64,000 nucleotides of DNA from Wolfiporia cocos. Lineage: Eukaryota > Basidiomycota > Agaricomycetes > Polyporales > Phaeolaceae. The position numbers and the translations under genes are program-made. Of the stretch, positions 30,545-41,070 are shown one piece after another. How positions within the stretch are numbered: position 1 is the first letter of the stretch; every line of letters starts with the position of its first letter. Below the pieces are notes generated by a model. The model was not told the DNA's origin. It ran no database searches and saw nothing but the letters and a program-made list of their open reading frames with translations. The DNA is taken from contig JACCLO010000056.1 of the NCBI GenBank assembly GCA_029448655.1, positions 1 to 64,000 of the forward strand. The letters are read 5' to 3'.

Positions 30545-32293
30545 TAGTGATGTGCCAGGCCCAGCTTTGGGCCATGAGCTGGGCCGGGCCAAGCTGGGCT
30601 TTACAGCACGGCTTGAGACTGACACACGCTACTAACTAGCACTCAACCAGGGGAAGGGGGCTCACACAAAGGTGCCTTCCTGATTTGGGACTACTAGCCA
30701 GAAGAGGCCAAGACAAGTCTGAGGTTTATGCTCGAGACTGTCTGGCTTATATATTACTACTGTTTGTACATGTGGGGGCTCGCGTGACTATGGGGTCATC
30801 TACTTGCTGGTATACAATTGGTCTAAGCTATGGGGCCGGTAATGGCATTGGAGCACTGGTACGTAGCGAGATGTCCATAGCAACGTAGTGTGATGGGATT
30901 GGATCAGGGGGGTTGCCAATCGATCGGGTTACGATCAGTGGTTCTTGTCGATCGGGTGATACCAGTAATGGCGGTGGTGATCAGTGCTTCGATCGGGTGT
31001 AATGATCGGTGGTTTTCGTCGATCAGGGTATAACGACCAGTGCTCCTCATAGGTCATGTGCTGCCATCCCAGGCAGGGGGTGCACCATTCCAATGGCGTG
31101 GTTTGACAAGATGTGGTCTGAAGGTGCTTTTGGTGGCCTAGGTTCCCGAGGTTACGGTACTGAGGGTCGATCGTTCACGGCCCGGGTTCCCAGAGGTTGC
31201 GGTACTGAAGGGAAGGCGTAGGGCGTAGACTCGTAGACTGTAGGTGCATAGGTCTAGTGCTTGTATGGGATTGCTGCCATCCCACGGGCAGAAGTCTATA
31301 CAGGTCGGGGCCTGCCTGTAATGGGGAATGTCTATGCCAGTAATGGCGAGTGTCTGTGGTGTAAGAGATGTGAGACATTGGGCGTAGTGTTTAGGTCACG
31401 TGCATAATATAGGTCATTCCTCTAGTTAGTGTGTAGTGTATGTGCGATGGCTGGTAACCTGGATTGTCTTGGGGTTACTGCTGTGCTAGCCACGCTGGTG
31501 GTTCCTAGAGGTGGCCCATGACTAGGTTGTATGGACTAGGCAGTATTGTACTGACTGCCGGGGACTGGGACTGGTGTAAGGTTCGGACTGCTGGTGGTCT
31601 GCTAGTGCCCGTAGTGACTTGTGTATCGGAGGGCTTCTACTAGCATTGCCGTACGTATCCAGCTGGGCTTGGATGGAGTGCTTTAGCGTGCAAGAGGCGT
31701 GAGTGGGGTGTCAACCTAGGATGTTCTACTAGGCTTGGAAATTGGCTTGTGACAGAGACGGCCCAGGGCCCGGCCTGAGATACAGGCCAGGCCAGGCCAA
31801 GCTGTTGAGCCCTGGCCTAGGGATCTTAATGGCTACAATATCTGGCAGGCACAATATAAGCCCATACAGGCCAGTTATATGCTCAACTCAATCATTGTGC
31901 ACCTATCTTGTTTATTTAAAACTACAGAAAAGTCAAGTCCTCAACGTTGAAGCCTGCCACTCACTTTTGGGCGCCTATATGATCCCCCATATGGCAGGCA
32001 CGCTACTGAATGCTGCGCTAGTGAATGATTATTTCATGCTTAATCCTACTATAGATCGGAGGATTAAAGGTTCTATTTCATCTGGGAAAGGTTTGGCAAA
32101 GGTGAATCTCAAGCTCTGAAGCTAAAGTGACGATTATCTTAGCAGTGGTAGGCCGCGGCCAAGCTGGGACCTAGGCCGGGCCAAGCCGTGAGCTGTCAAT
32201 GAGGGCCTGGCCTGAGGTTTTGAAAAGCCATGGGCCATCCAAGCCGGGCCGAAGCCGGGGCTTTTGAGCTGGGCTGGGCCTGGCACATCACTA
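30545..32293. mobile_element. hAT-type non-autonomous transposon, copy 2, split by a solo LTR
   Basis: The terminal inverted repeats TAGTGATGTGCCAGGCCC and GGGCCTGGCACATCACTA are perfect. The 8-bp TSD atccactt is perfect at 30537-30544 and 32294-32301. Without the nested LTR the element is 609 bp and aligns with copy 1 along its length, for example in the TTAATGGCTACAATRTCTGG region. It has no transposase. Confidence 0.93.
30620..31754. mobile_element. Solo LTR (1,135 bp) nested in hAT copy 2, TSD gagac
   Basis: It begins TGACACACGCT and ends TTGTGACA, with gagac at 30615-30619 and 31755-31759. Deleting it restores the hAT sequence at exactly the point where copy 1 is continuous. Inside are TGATCGG/CGATCGGG-rich repeats (30,900-31,030) and a TATATATTAC-like box near 30,750. 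No coding sequence is convincing. Confidence 0.88.
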
Positions 32294-32341
32294 ATCCACT
32301 TCAGTCCGTGGCTATTTTCTCGGGCAACTCAGGTTGGGGAG

Positions 32342-33048
32342 TGTTACGGTTATTTTGATTTTTCGAATATCGACAGAACTCACCACCGGGCGAATACGAT
32401 ACAGGGACTTGTTGCGCAACCAACCCCCTGGCTACTCGTGACTCTACTGGGCGCATCCCCAGTTGTATTAGCATGTAGGGCGCGTTTCACCTTTGGCAGA
32501 TCCAACTCTGCCACCGTTTCACCTTCATCGTTTATTAGCTGATAGATGGTGTTCAACCACCATCATCCCTATCTATCGTTTCGGATACATCACTACATAC
32601 TTATCAAACGTTTGATACTATAGCGTAGATAGTAGCGGTGGCATCTGGGATGGACTTGACCCCTAAAACCCAGCGTAGTATAAAAGCTCATGTACTTATT
32701 GTCAAGGCTCTTCAGCTCGACCTTGTTGTATAAACAAGAAGTCTTATACTCGTTCTCAAACGTAGGAAACTACGCTCAGTATTTCTCACTCGAGCAACCG
32801 AACGACTAAGTCCTCGAAGTGCACACTGACTTCTCGGACTTAGGCGAGTCTTATATTCTATTCGACTCGCACCTGAACAGATTATATCCTCTAACGCGTA
32901 TTGGATATTATACGATCTCCTAGGAACTTCACCTAGGACTTGAAGGCATCTAACGAGCATTTGCCTTGCATACGGCTATACGCCCACATGCAGAAGAACG
33001 ATCTATATTCGCGACTCGAATATACGAACGGGTGTTCGACCCGTAACA
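32342..33048 (+). mobile_element. Element 2: 5' LTR (707 bp)
   Basis: It runs from TGTTACGG to CCGTAACA, with gggag (32337-32341) to the left. TATAAAAG at 32679-32686 is 35 nt before AGCTCGACCTT (32714-32724), the predicted RNA start and self-primer. It is nearly identical to the 3' LTR, so the insertion is fairly young compared with the decay of its coding region. Confidence 0.95.
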
Positions 33049-33049
33049 G

Positions 33050-33060
33050 AAGGTCGAGCT
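33050..33060 (+). promoter_or_regulatory. Element 2: self-priming PBS
   Basis: AAGGTCGAGCT starts two bases after the LTR and is the exact complement of AGCTCGACCTT at 32714-32724. The 11-nt length equals that used by Tf1 in fission yeast. No tRNA-like match is apparent. Confidence 0.85.
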
Positions 33061-33094
33061 TATCACACCCTCACCTACCACGGTGTAAGGGCAC

Positions 33095-34850
33095 ATGATA
33101 TTTGGACCAGAATTCCCAGCACGACTGATTGAACTCTTGCCCGAGGACATTCAGGGAGTCTACAGACTCAACCGATACGAGTGGACTGACACCATTGGAG
33201 CCTTCCGTAACCGCGGAGGAATTGTTGTCATTCCAAGAGAAGATAGGGCATCGAAGTGGGTAGAAGTATACCCCTCCGCAAGAACGACCGCTTGGGAAAT
33301 AACGCGTGAAGCGTTCGAACGATTTGGAGAACTCCCTCCGATGTCAACCGCGACGTTGACCGAAAACGAAACCGAAACCATCAACAGAACCTTCGATGCC
33401 GATGGAAATACGAATCAGCCTTCGGGCGCCACAGGAATGGCAGGAATTGAGCGCATCGGAGATGATGGGAGAAATCCTGGAAATTTTACAGGAACAGATA
33501 ACAGCCAGACCGGAGGACAGGACCCTCCAGGATTTATATCTGCTTTTGCGCAGAGTGGGATTGGGCCTATGGCTGGAGGAACAGACCTCTTTGGAAACCC
33601 CCCACAGAACGCACCCGGAATGGGTAGCGGAGGAAATCCGTCTTGGACTAGCCCAAGCGGAGGAATGGGAACGACAAACCCAGGAACATGGCCTTCAGGC
33701 CTATTTGGACGAACCTCCGCAGGTACAAGCGGAGGAGGACTGGGAGGAAACTTCGGACTCGGAGGAGGGAATGCCCCCCCTCCTGGAGGATTCGGAGGAG
33801 GAACCCCGCTAACCCCGGCGGAGGGAAACCCTGGAGGAAACCCAGGGAACCCCGAGGAAACCCAGGAAAACCCAGTGGAGGATACCCGGAGGGAGAGGAC
33901 CTCCACCACGAATGCGCCGCAGCCTCAACCTCCGGCGCCAAACCCGTACTACCGACCCCCGATGATAAAGATCAATCCCCCAGACGTATTCCGGGGGAAC
34001 GATCTGACATGCAGCACTCATAAACAGTGCAATTCCTAGGTTTACGATGTACGAAACATCATTCCAGAACGACGTTCAGAGAGTGATCTTTATCCTCTCT
34101 TATATTTCGAACAAGGGGAAAACAGGCCAGTGGAAACAAAATTACCACCGGGTTTACACGAACCCCCAGACGAAACGATTCTTCCCACCTAGTCTTGCAC
34201 AGTTTGATGCAGACTTCCAGAAAGCCTTCGGAGCCATCGAAGAGGTACAGAAGGCGCGGAAGAAAATCCTGGACGTAACCCAGGACAGGAAGGACATTGA
34301 TGATTATATCACCGAGTTCAACAACTTGGCCGGAAAGGCCCAGTACGATCGATACAGCGCGGACGGAAACGCGTTGCTCATAACCCTCTTTGAGAAAGGG
34401 TTACCCGAACACACGACCCGATACATCATCGGTGTTCGACCGCTACCAGCAACCATTGATGAATGGCAGTCCGCTGCCTCGTACTATGAAAATACGTACA
34501 AGATATTCTTGAAACGGGACAAACCGTTTGTCAAGAAAAAGGCTTGGCAAGCCTCGAACCAGAATAACGGACGCACTAGTGCTCCACAGACAACCGCACC
34601 GAAATATCCGAACCGCAATGGATGTTAGATCGATATGAACACCCAGGAAAGGGACGATCACATCAAGAAAAGGGAAAATGCTTCACCTGTCATCAGCCAG
34701 GGACATATGTCGCGAGACTGCCCCGTAAGAGGCGAGGCAAACATAGGACCGCCCTAGGCGGACCTACTCGAAAAACCGAAGAAGAAGAAAGGCCGAGCAA
34801 GAAGCTCGCAATCGAATCAGGTCTCCGAAGAAGAGACTGATATGTCCACC
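33095..34850 (+). pseudogene. Element 2: Gag (N-terminal domain, Gly/Pro-rich linker, capsid, zinc knuckle)
   Basis: The first ORF (33095-34039) has a folded-looking N-terminal domain (LPEDIQGVYRLNRYEW ... SKWVEVYPSARTTAWEI), then a long Gly/Pro/Asn-rich stretch with NPGGNPGNPEE repeats. A stop near 34037 separates it from capsid-like sequence (34047-34628). That part has the retrotransposon Gag signature FDADFQKAFGAIEEVQKARKK, then DDYITEFNNLAGKAQYD, then LITLFEKGLPEHT. A zinc knuckle CFTCHQPGHMSRDC is encoded near 34,680-34,725, but a one-base frameshift falls inside it. The N-terminal domain is not one I can name. Several frame breaks make this a pseudogene. Confidence 0.82.
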
Positions 34851-35049
34851 GATACCAGAGCGGTCCACAGCAAATTAGGCTCTGAAAGCCAAGAACCCCG
34901 AAGCTCCTAGCACGGCTCGTAGAAGAACAGGATTTTGCCTAGTGAGGTAAGCCCACGGTCTTCCCTCCGAGAAGACAGCGCATGGATTCCTCGTTCGAGA
35001 AGAATCGATCCTCTCATTCCGGTAATCATGACGCTGGCAAAACCCGTGA

Positions 35050-36138
35050 AGTTGCAATGCACTAATCGACTCAGGAGCAATGTCAAACCTGATCCACAGC
35101 AGAGTGGTAGAAAAATACAAGGTGCCCACGCAACCCTTGAAGAACCCGATTATCGTCAAAAATGTTGACGGAACAGAAAACAAAGATGGGCGAATAGACC
35201 GAGAAGCCACCATACTACTACGATATCCGAAGACCCAGAAAACGCGAAAGGTCCGATTCTTGGTAGGATCGATCGGAACAGAGAATATGATTCTAGGGTA
35301 TGGATGGCTAAAAGACGAAAACCCCACAATCGACTGGAAGGACCAAACAGTCGATGTACGATCAATACTAGGGGCAGAAGAAAAGAAACCGGAAGCCACG
35401 ATCCAAATGGATACGGTGGAAATGGTAGTTGCTCCAGAAGGGAAAATTCCGACAAGGGGAACCCAAGAAGCCGCAGGGTATGACCTTTACGCTGCAGAAG
35501 AAACCGAGATTCCCGCCGGAGGATGGAAACTCGTCTCCACAGGAGTAAAAATGAAGATCCCGAAGGGATCGTATGGAAGGTTGGCCGGACGATCAGGCAA
35601 CACCCTCAGACACGGACTGGTAGTACAGGCCGGAATCATAGACTCGGACTACCGAGGAGACGTCGGAGCCATCGTCTTCAACTATTCAGACAAAGCACAT
35701 AGAATTATCCCGGGCATGCGAATAGCCCAGATAATTTTCGAACGACACCTAACCCCCGACATTTTGGAGGTCGAGGACCTAGATGAAACAGAACGAGGGG
35801 AGAAAGGATTTGGATCTACGGACCAGCCAGAAGAAACAGCACAGCGGCTCTATACTCCTGAGGAGTACGAAGCGATCCGACGCTTTGCAAAAGATAACCC
35901 TAGGATCATAGGAGAGAAAGGGGAAACACGAAAGAAGTTCCGAACAAAGATACAAATCATCAATGCTGTCAGGAAAGCGCTGACGAAGTCCCAAGAATTC
36001 GCACAGAAAACCCCTGAACCAGAACGAACAATTGAGGAAATGGTCCCGAAACACCTACTAGACTTTACCAAGGTGTTCAGTAAGGAGTCCGCAGCGGCGT
36101 TCCCACCCGCGAGACATGGGACCACGCAATCGAATTAA
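35050..36138 (+). pseudogene. Element 2: protease-dUTPase and start of RT
   Basis: Protease is marked by ALIDSGAMSNLI (DSG codons 35068-35076) and MILGYGWLKDENPTIDW. A complete dUTPase follows in the same frame (about 35,443-35,830): AAGYDLYAAE, then GSYGRLAGRSG, then AGIIDSDYRGDV, then GMRIAQIIFE, and RGEKGFGSTD, the last with Asp where Gly is usual. The pre-RT linker ([20 protein letters not shown]) then breaks at a stop at 36138. The enzyme would remove dUTP during reverse transcription. Its position between PR and RT differs from element 1, where dUTPase is C-terminal. Confidence 0.9.
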
Positions 36139-37790
36139 AACCCGATTTCGTGCCGAAGGACTGCAAAGTCTATGCACTGTTGCCTAAGAGCACAGGCGCT
36201 GGACGAATTCCTAAAAATAAAACCTGGCCAAGGGATTCATAGTCCCTTCAAAATCCCCGATGGCGTCACCATTCTTCTTCGTCCCAAAGAAAGACAGCGC
36301 CTACGACCCTGTCAAGATTATCGATATCTGAACGAGAGGAACGATAAAGAACGTCTTACCCTTGCCATTAATCTCGGAGCTCCTGGAAAAGCTAAAAAGG
36401 CGCCAAGATTTTCACGAAAATGACCTTAAAGCGGGGTACAACAACGTGCGAATCAAGAAGGAGACGAATGGAAAGCGGCCGTGCAAAACAAGCCGAAGGT
36501 TGTACGAACCACGGTTATGTTTTTTCGGATTGTGCAATGCACCCGGGACCTTTCAGGCAATGATGAACGAATCCTGAAAGAAGAAATCTTCGAAGGTATG
36601 GTGCTTGTTTACATGGACGATATCCTCATTTTCTCAGAAGACGAGAAAACACACAAGGAACGGAACGGCGAATCCTTCAGAGATTGTGGATACACCATCT
36701 CTTTGTGAAACCGCAGTAAATGCGCCTGCCGGTGTCGACAGAGTCGCATTCTAGGACTGAGTCATCACCCCAGGAAACATCCAGATGGACCCAGCGAAAC
36801 TCAATACGGATTAAGAGTGGCCGACTCCCGAAATCTCAAGGAAGTCAGATCCTTCCTATGATTTGCAAACTTCTATCGGAATTTATCGATCACTACTCAA
36901 CTCACCGTCCCGACCCCTGGTGGATCTCACGAAAACGGTCACAGGACAGGATTCAGTGGACGGATAAAGAACAAAAGGCGTTCGACTTCATGAGCAGGCA
37001 TTCACAACGGCGCCCGCACTAGGAACGCCAGACAAGGAGAAACCATTCATCCTCGAAACAGACGCATCTCAGTTTGCCACAGGGGCAGTGCTAAAACAGA
37101 CAGATGAAACGGGGCGTGAACGGCCAGTGGGATATCTCTCACAATCCCTGACATCCACAGAACGGAACTACGAAATCTATGATCGCGAACTACTCGGAAT
37201 AGTCCGAGCACTAGAAGAATGGCGGCACCTGTTAGAAGGAGCACCGCATCGGATCTTGATCCGAAGCGATCATCAGAACCTGACGTACTGGAGAAGCGCA
37301 CAGCGCCTAAATCGGCGACAAGCGAGATGGCATCTATTCCTCTCGCAATTCGACCTGAAATTACAACACATCCCCGGGAGGAAACTAGTCATGGCCGACA
37401 CATTGTCCAGGTTGTATCACCTAGACGAAAGCAACGAAGACAACGAGGGAATCACCATGATTCCAAATGAACTCGTCGTCCACGCAATCCAGATCCCGAT
37501 CATCGATCGAATCAAGAACGCCAACGATCGAGATGAATCTGCGGAACAGGCGATCCGTGCTCTAGGGGGCACAGACGAATTCCCCGCAAGAACCACCGCA
37601 GATGAATGGCAACAAAACGGATGGGATACTGCTCTACAGGGGCAGGATGTACGTGCCAAAAAGATGAGGGCCTTCGACGGGACGTCATTTCAAAATACAC
37701 GACACGCTCCCGGCCGGACACCTGGGATCTGGGGTACAACAGTACAGGTTAAGACCCATTTTGGTGGCCTGACATGGGAACAATGATACC
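36100..37790 (+). pseudogene. Element 2: reverse transcriptase and RNase H, frameshifted
   Basis: RT is recoverable from fragments in different frames: [41 protein letters not shown], and the catalytic YMDD at 36610-36621. RNase H (37,050-37,410) is well kept, with FILETDASQFATGAV, YEIYDRELLGIVRALEEW, and RSDHQNLTYWRSAQRLNRRQ. A link to integrase follows. At least six frameshifts or stops occur between 36,138 and 37,050, so no functional enzyme is made. Confidence 0.88.
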
Positions 37791-38945
37791 GGAATACGTC
37801 CGAGGCTGTGCAATCTGTCAACAGATGAAACCTGATAGGAAACCGCTAAAACCCCTTTACAGCCAATACCGACACTGGAGGACGCCCTTCCCTTCTCACA
37901 GGTGCTCGGTCGATTTTGTCACCGACCTGCCAAGAGTCGGAAATATGACTCCATGATGGTGATTGTCGACCATGGCCATCCCAGGCCATCTCTCTCACCC
38001 CCATGGCGACAAACAATCACGAGCGAAGGGGCCGCAGAAATATTCCATCGAAGATATACTCACAATACGGCATTCCCCGAAAGATCATTTCAGACGAGGG
38101 GACCACAGGTTCGCAATCGAACTGTTCAAGAATTATGCAAGCTGCAGGGAACGGAAATCTGCGATGAGTTACGGCGTTACCATCCACAGACCGACGGACA
38201 AACGAAAGGATGAATCAACAAATCGAAGTGTACCTTCGTATCTATTGCATGAACCCCCTTTCCAATTGGTACCAACGACTACCCGACGTCGAATTTGCGC
38301 ACAACACCAGCGAACCGAAACTGACCTGCGCCCCTTGAAATAATCTTGGGTTATATTCCAAGGGGATTCCCAGACTACGACAGGGTAGGAAACGTCCGGG
38401 CAGCAGGTTGACCAGGATCAAAAAGATCAAAGAGGCGCGAAAGATGGCATTCATCGCGCACGAACTAGCTCAGAAAAGAATGGCGGGACGTTTCCCTCCG
38501 AGAATTACCGAAGCTCGAGAAAGGAGACAAGGTTTGCTCGACGCAAAGACCAACCATCCCCTACGAATCTAACAAGCTAGCACCAAAAAGGAAGGACCCT
38601 TCACCATCACAGAAAAGAATGGGACCCACGACATACCGGCTGCAGTTACCGGCGAACTGGAAAATTCATCCGTATCCATGCTGCCTTACTAAAAACCATT
38701 CAACGAACAAGGGTGCACGGACCAATTACCTACGCCGCCACCTGATATCATCAAGGGACAGGAGGAATACGAAGTTCGAGAGCCATCTTGGCTGACAGAT
38801 GGAAAGGAAAGAAGGCATCAATACTTCGTCAAGTGGAAAGGCTATGCCACGGCCAGACAATTCATGGGAAGACGAGGCGAACTTGGAGCACTCCAAGGAG
38901 CTGATAAAAGAATACCACAGGACGAGAGTCAGGACAACCCCGCAC
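37690..38945 (+). pseudogene. Element 2: integrase and chromodomain, degraded
   Basis: Integrase traces are the Cys pair of the zinc domain (CAICQQMKPDRKPLKP), core fragments (SVDFVTDLPR; YHPQTDGQTK with the usual E-containing helix after a frameshift), and a C-terminal stretch. A chromodomain near 38,770-38,920 reads EYEVREPSWL and HQYFVKWKGYA, followed in another frame by SWEDEANLEHSKELIKEYH. Many frameshifts are present. The chromodomain makes this a chromovirus, like element 1. Confidence 0.82.
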
Positions 38946-38967
38946 TCGAAAACAGGACAGTAATAGT

Positions 38968-40030
38968 ATGTCGACGACTCGCCACCAGCTCCCCCGCCGA
39001 ACCACGACCCCCGGCGATGCAGATCGTCGAGAAGGCCGACCGCGAGGTACGCCACCAAGAAGGTACTCCCCCCAGCATCTGCAGAGTAGGACACGCCCTC
39101 CTCTGGTACAGGGCCGAGGACCTTTTGCTGGCCGAGCCGATGGCTTGTCGGCCCTCTTCGACATCGCGCAGGACCTCACACACGTCTACAGCTCGTACCA
39201 GAACATCACCGAGACCTTGTCCGAATGGAGGGGCAGATCAGAGCGCAGAGAGAGGGATCTCGAATTACTCACCAACAGACTTATCGACAGATTGGCCGCC
39301 CACCACGACGGACCACGACTACGACACGCGCTCAACGACTTCGAGGATCGCGAGCACGTTACTCCCGGTCGACCCGAATAACACACCACGACCCCGCCTG
39401 CTTTTTCACCCCCCGACGAACGACGCCGAGTTGCAAGGCCGTTTGCTTTTATGGAGGGCGATAGAGTATTATTTCCACTGCCTACCAGACTCAGAGAGCC
39501 CGCCGAACAGGAGTTAGAGACCCTACGCCACGTATTCCTGGTATGGGAGGCAACGGGAGACGTGAACCACCTGCACGCCGACGAGCCCTAGGGCTACCCC
39601 AGAACGACAGCGAAGAGCGAATAGCACGCCGCCTATTCGACGATCTAATCCAGCGGTGCAGAGCATTACCCGCGAGGAGTTCGAGCGAGGGTGCCTGAGG
39701 GAGCACGAACGTAGACACCGCCTCCTTACCCACATGGGCGCAACGGAACCTCCACCGCGCCGCTCACCACTGGAGATACCGACACAACGAATATCTCAGA
39801 GATATCCCTTTTCCTACGGGTACCAGCAGGCCCTCGCCTGAACAACCCTGTCGGCAGGTGCGGATCCGCTAGCCACTGGATCCTCGACTGCCCGACTATA
39901 TTTGCAGAGCTTGTGGCTCAATCAACCAGGTCATCGACAGAATGAATGCCGCCAACACTTCGTATGGCGACTCCTACGACCCCCGTCCCTCAGCAGGGAA
40001 CGGCGACATCTACAATGAACAGGACGCCGA
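38968..40030 (+). pseudogene. Element 2: extra ORF between pol and the 3' LTR
   Basis: After pol, about 1.1 kb contains coding-like sequence broken by frameshifts. An Arg/Pro-rich start is followed by a charged helical segment likely to form a coiled coil (NITETLSEWRGRSERRERDL). Further on are LREPAEQELETLRHVFLVWE, IARRLFDDLIQRCRALP, and SLPTWAQRNLHRAAHHW-like stretches. Near 39,860-39,910 a CGSASHWILDCP stretch resembles a CCHC zinc knuckle, followed by CRACGS in another frame. There is no signal peptide or membrane segment, so it is not envelope-like. Function is unknown; a nucleic-acid-binding accessory protein is one reading. Confidence 0.5.
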
Positions 40031-40055
40031 GGCACTCTGAATAGAGAACTTGGAA

Positions 40056-40091
40056 ATTCGTCGAGGCCGACGAATGCCTAGGGAGGGCTGA
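40056..40091 (+). promoter_or_regulatory. Element 2: pre-PPT hairpin and polypurine tract
   Basis: ATTCGTCG-AGGC-CGACGAAT (40056-40075) is a perfect 8-bp hairpin. It is followed by GGGAGGGCTGA and then the 3' LTR. The position matches the pre-PPT hairpins of the other three families, although the loop is AGGC rather than AGRGAC. Confidence 0.75.
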
Positions 40092-40798
40092 TGTTACGGT
40101 TATTGTAATTTTTCGAATATCGACAGACCTCACCACCGGGCGAATTACGATACAGGGACTTGTTGCGCAACCAACCCCCTGGCTACTCGTGACGCTACTG
40201 GGCGCATCCCCAGTTGTATTAGCATGTAGGGCGCGATTTCACTTTGGCAGATCCAACTCTTGCCAGCGTTCACCTTCATTCGTTGATTAGCTTATAGATG
40301 GTGTTCAACCACCATCATCTCCTATCTATCGTTTCGATACATCACTACATACTTATCAAACGTTTTGATACTATAGCGTAGATAGTAGCGGTGCATCTGG
40401 GATGACTTGACCCCTAAAACCTAGCGTAGTATAAAAGCTCATGTACTTATTGTCAAGGCTCTTCAGCTCGACCTTGTTGTATAAACAAGAAGTCTTATAC
40501 GTGTTCCAAACGTAGGAAACTACGCTCAAGTATTTCTCACTCGAGCACCCAACGACTAAGTCCTCGAAGTGCACACTGACTTCTCGGACTTAGGCGAGTC
40601 TTATATTCTATTCGACTCGCACCTGAACAGATTATATCCTCTAACGCGTATTGGATATTATACGATCTCCTAGGAACTTCACCTAGGACTTGAAGGCATC
40701 TAACGAGCATTTGCCTTGCATACGGCTATACGCCCACGTGCAGAAGAACGATCTATATTCGCGACTCGAATATACGAACGGGTGTTCGACCCGTAACA
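40092..40798 (+). mobile_element. Element 2: 3' LTR (707 bp)
   Basis: TGTTACGG to CCGTAACA, followed by the TSD gggag at 40799-40803, which matches 32337-32341. It has the same length as the 5' LTR and only a handful of differences. Confidence 0.95.
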
Positions 40799-41070
40799 GG
40801 GAGGGGCTGCTGATCTACTGGTGTCTGCTGCCTGAGAATTGGCACCTGACTCAGGGGGATTCTAACAGTACTCCTCCCTCATCGTGGTGCAAGAGGAAAG
40901 GGTCTGCATGCAACTATACGTTGAGTCTCACACTGCATGGGCAAGCACGCGGAGATGACGCTGACAGCTCTTCCATGGCCGTTGAGGACTCTGGTGCGAC
41001 GGATGTGTCGGCCGAGCGGACGGGTGCGGACCAAGTCAAACGCATCATTATCAAGGAGCAGTATTGCTAG

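Larger units (their letters stand above)
30191..41070 (+). pseudogene. Unidentified host ORF split by hAT copy 2 and by gypsy element 2
   Basis: Coding-like segments lie at 30191-30544, 32302-32341 and 40804-41070. Segment one has one probable frameshift near 30,270, then reads ITEHVFILRFFYQLLCPLY and GIPRLIDKDLYWNRILTLPS. Taking each TSD once, the frame passes from ...HPIHF directly to SPWLFSRATQVGE. From there it continues into GLLIYWCLLPENWHLTQ and on to a TAG at 41068-41070 without another stop. The family is not recognised. Openness across two precise insertion scars argues that it was a real gene, or an older mobile-element ORF, before the insertions. Confidence 0.55.

Noticed and set aside
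33415..33909. Pro/Gly-rich ORFs on the minus strand opposite Gag
   Set aside because: They are mirror frames of the Gly/Pro-rich linker in Gag and share its codon periodicity.
38968..39733. Envelope gene in element 2
   Set aside because: The position fits, but the frames are Arg/Pro-rich and charged, with no signal peptide, hydrophobic fusion region or membrane anchor.
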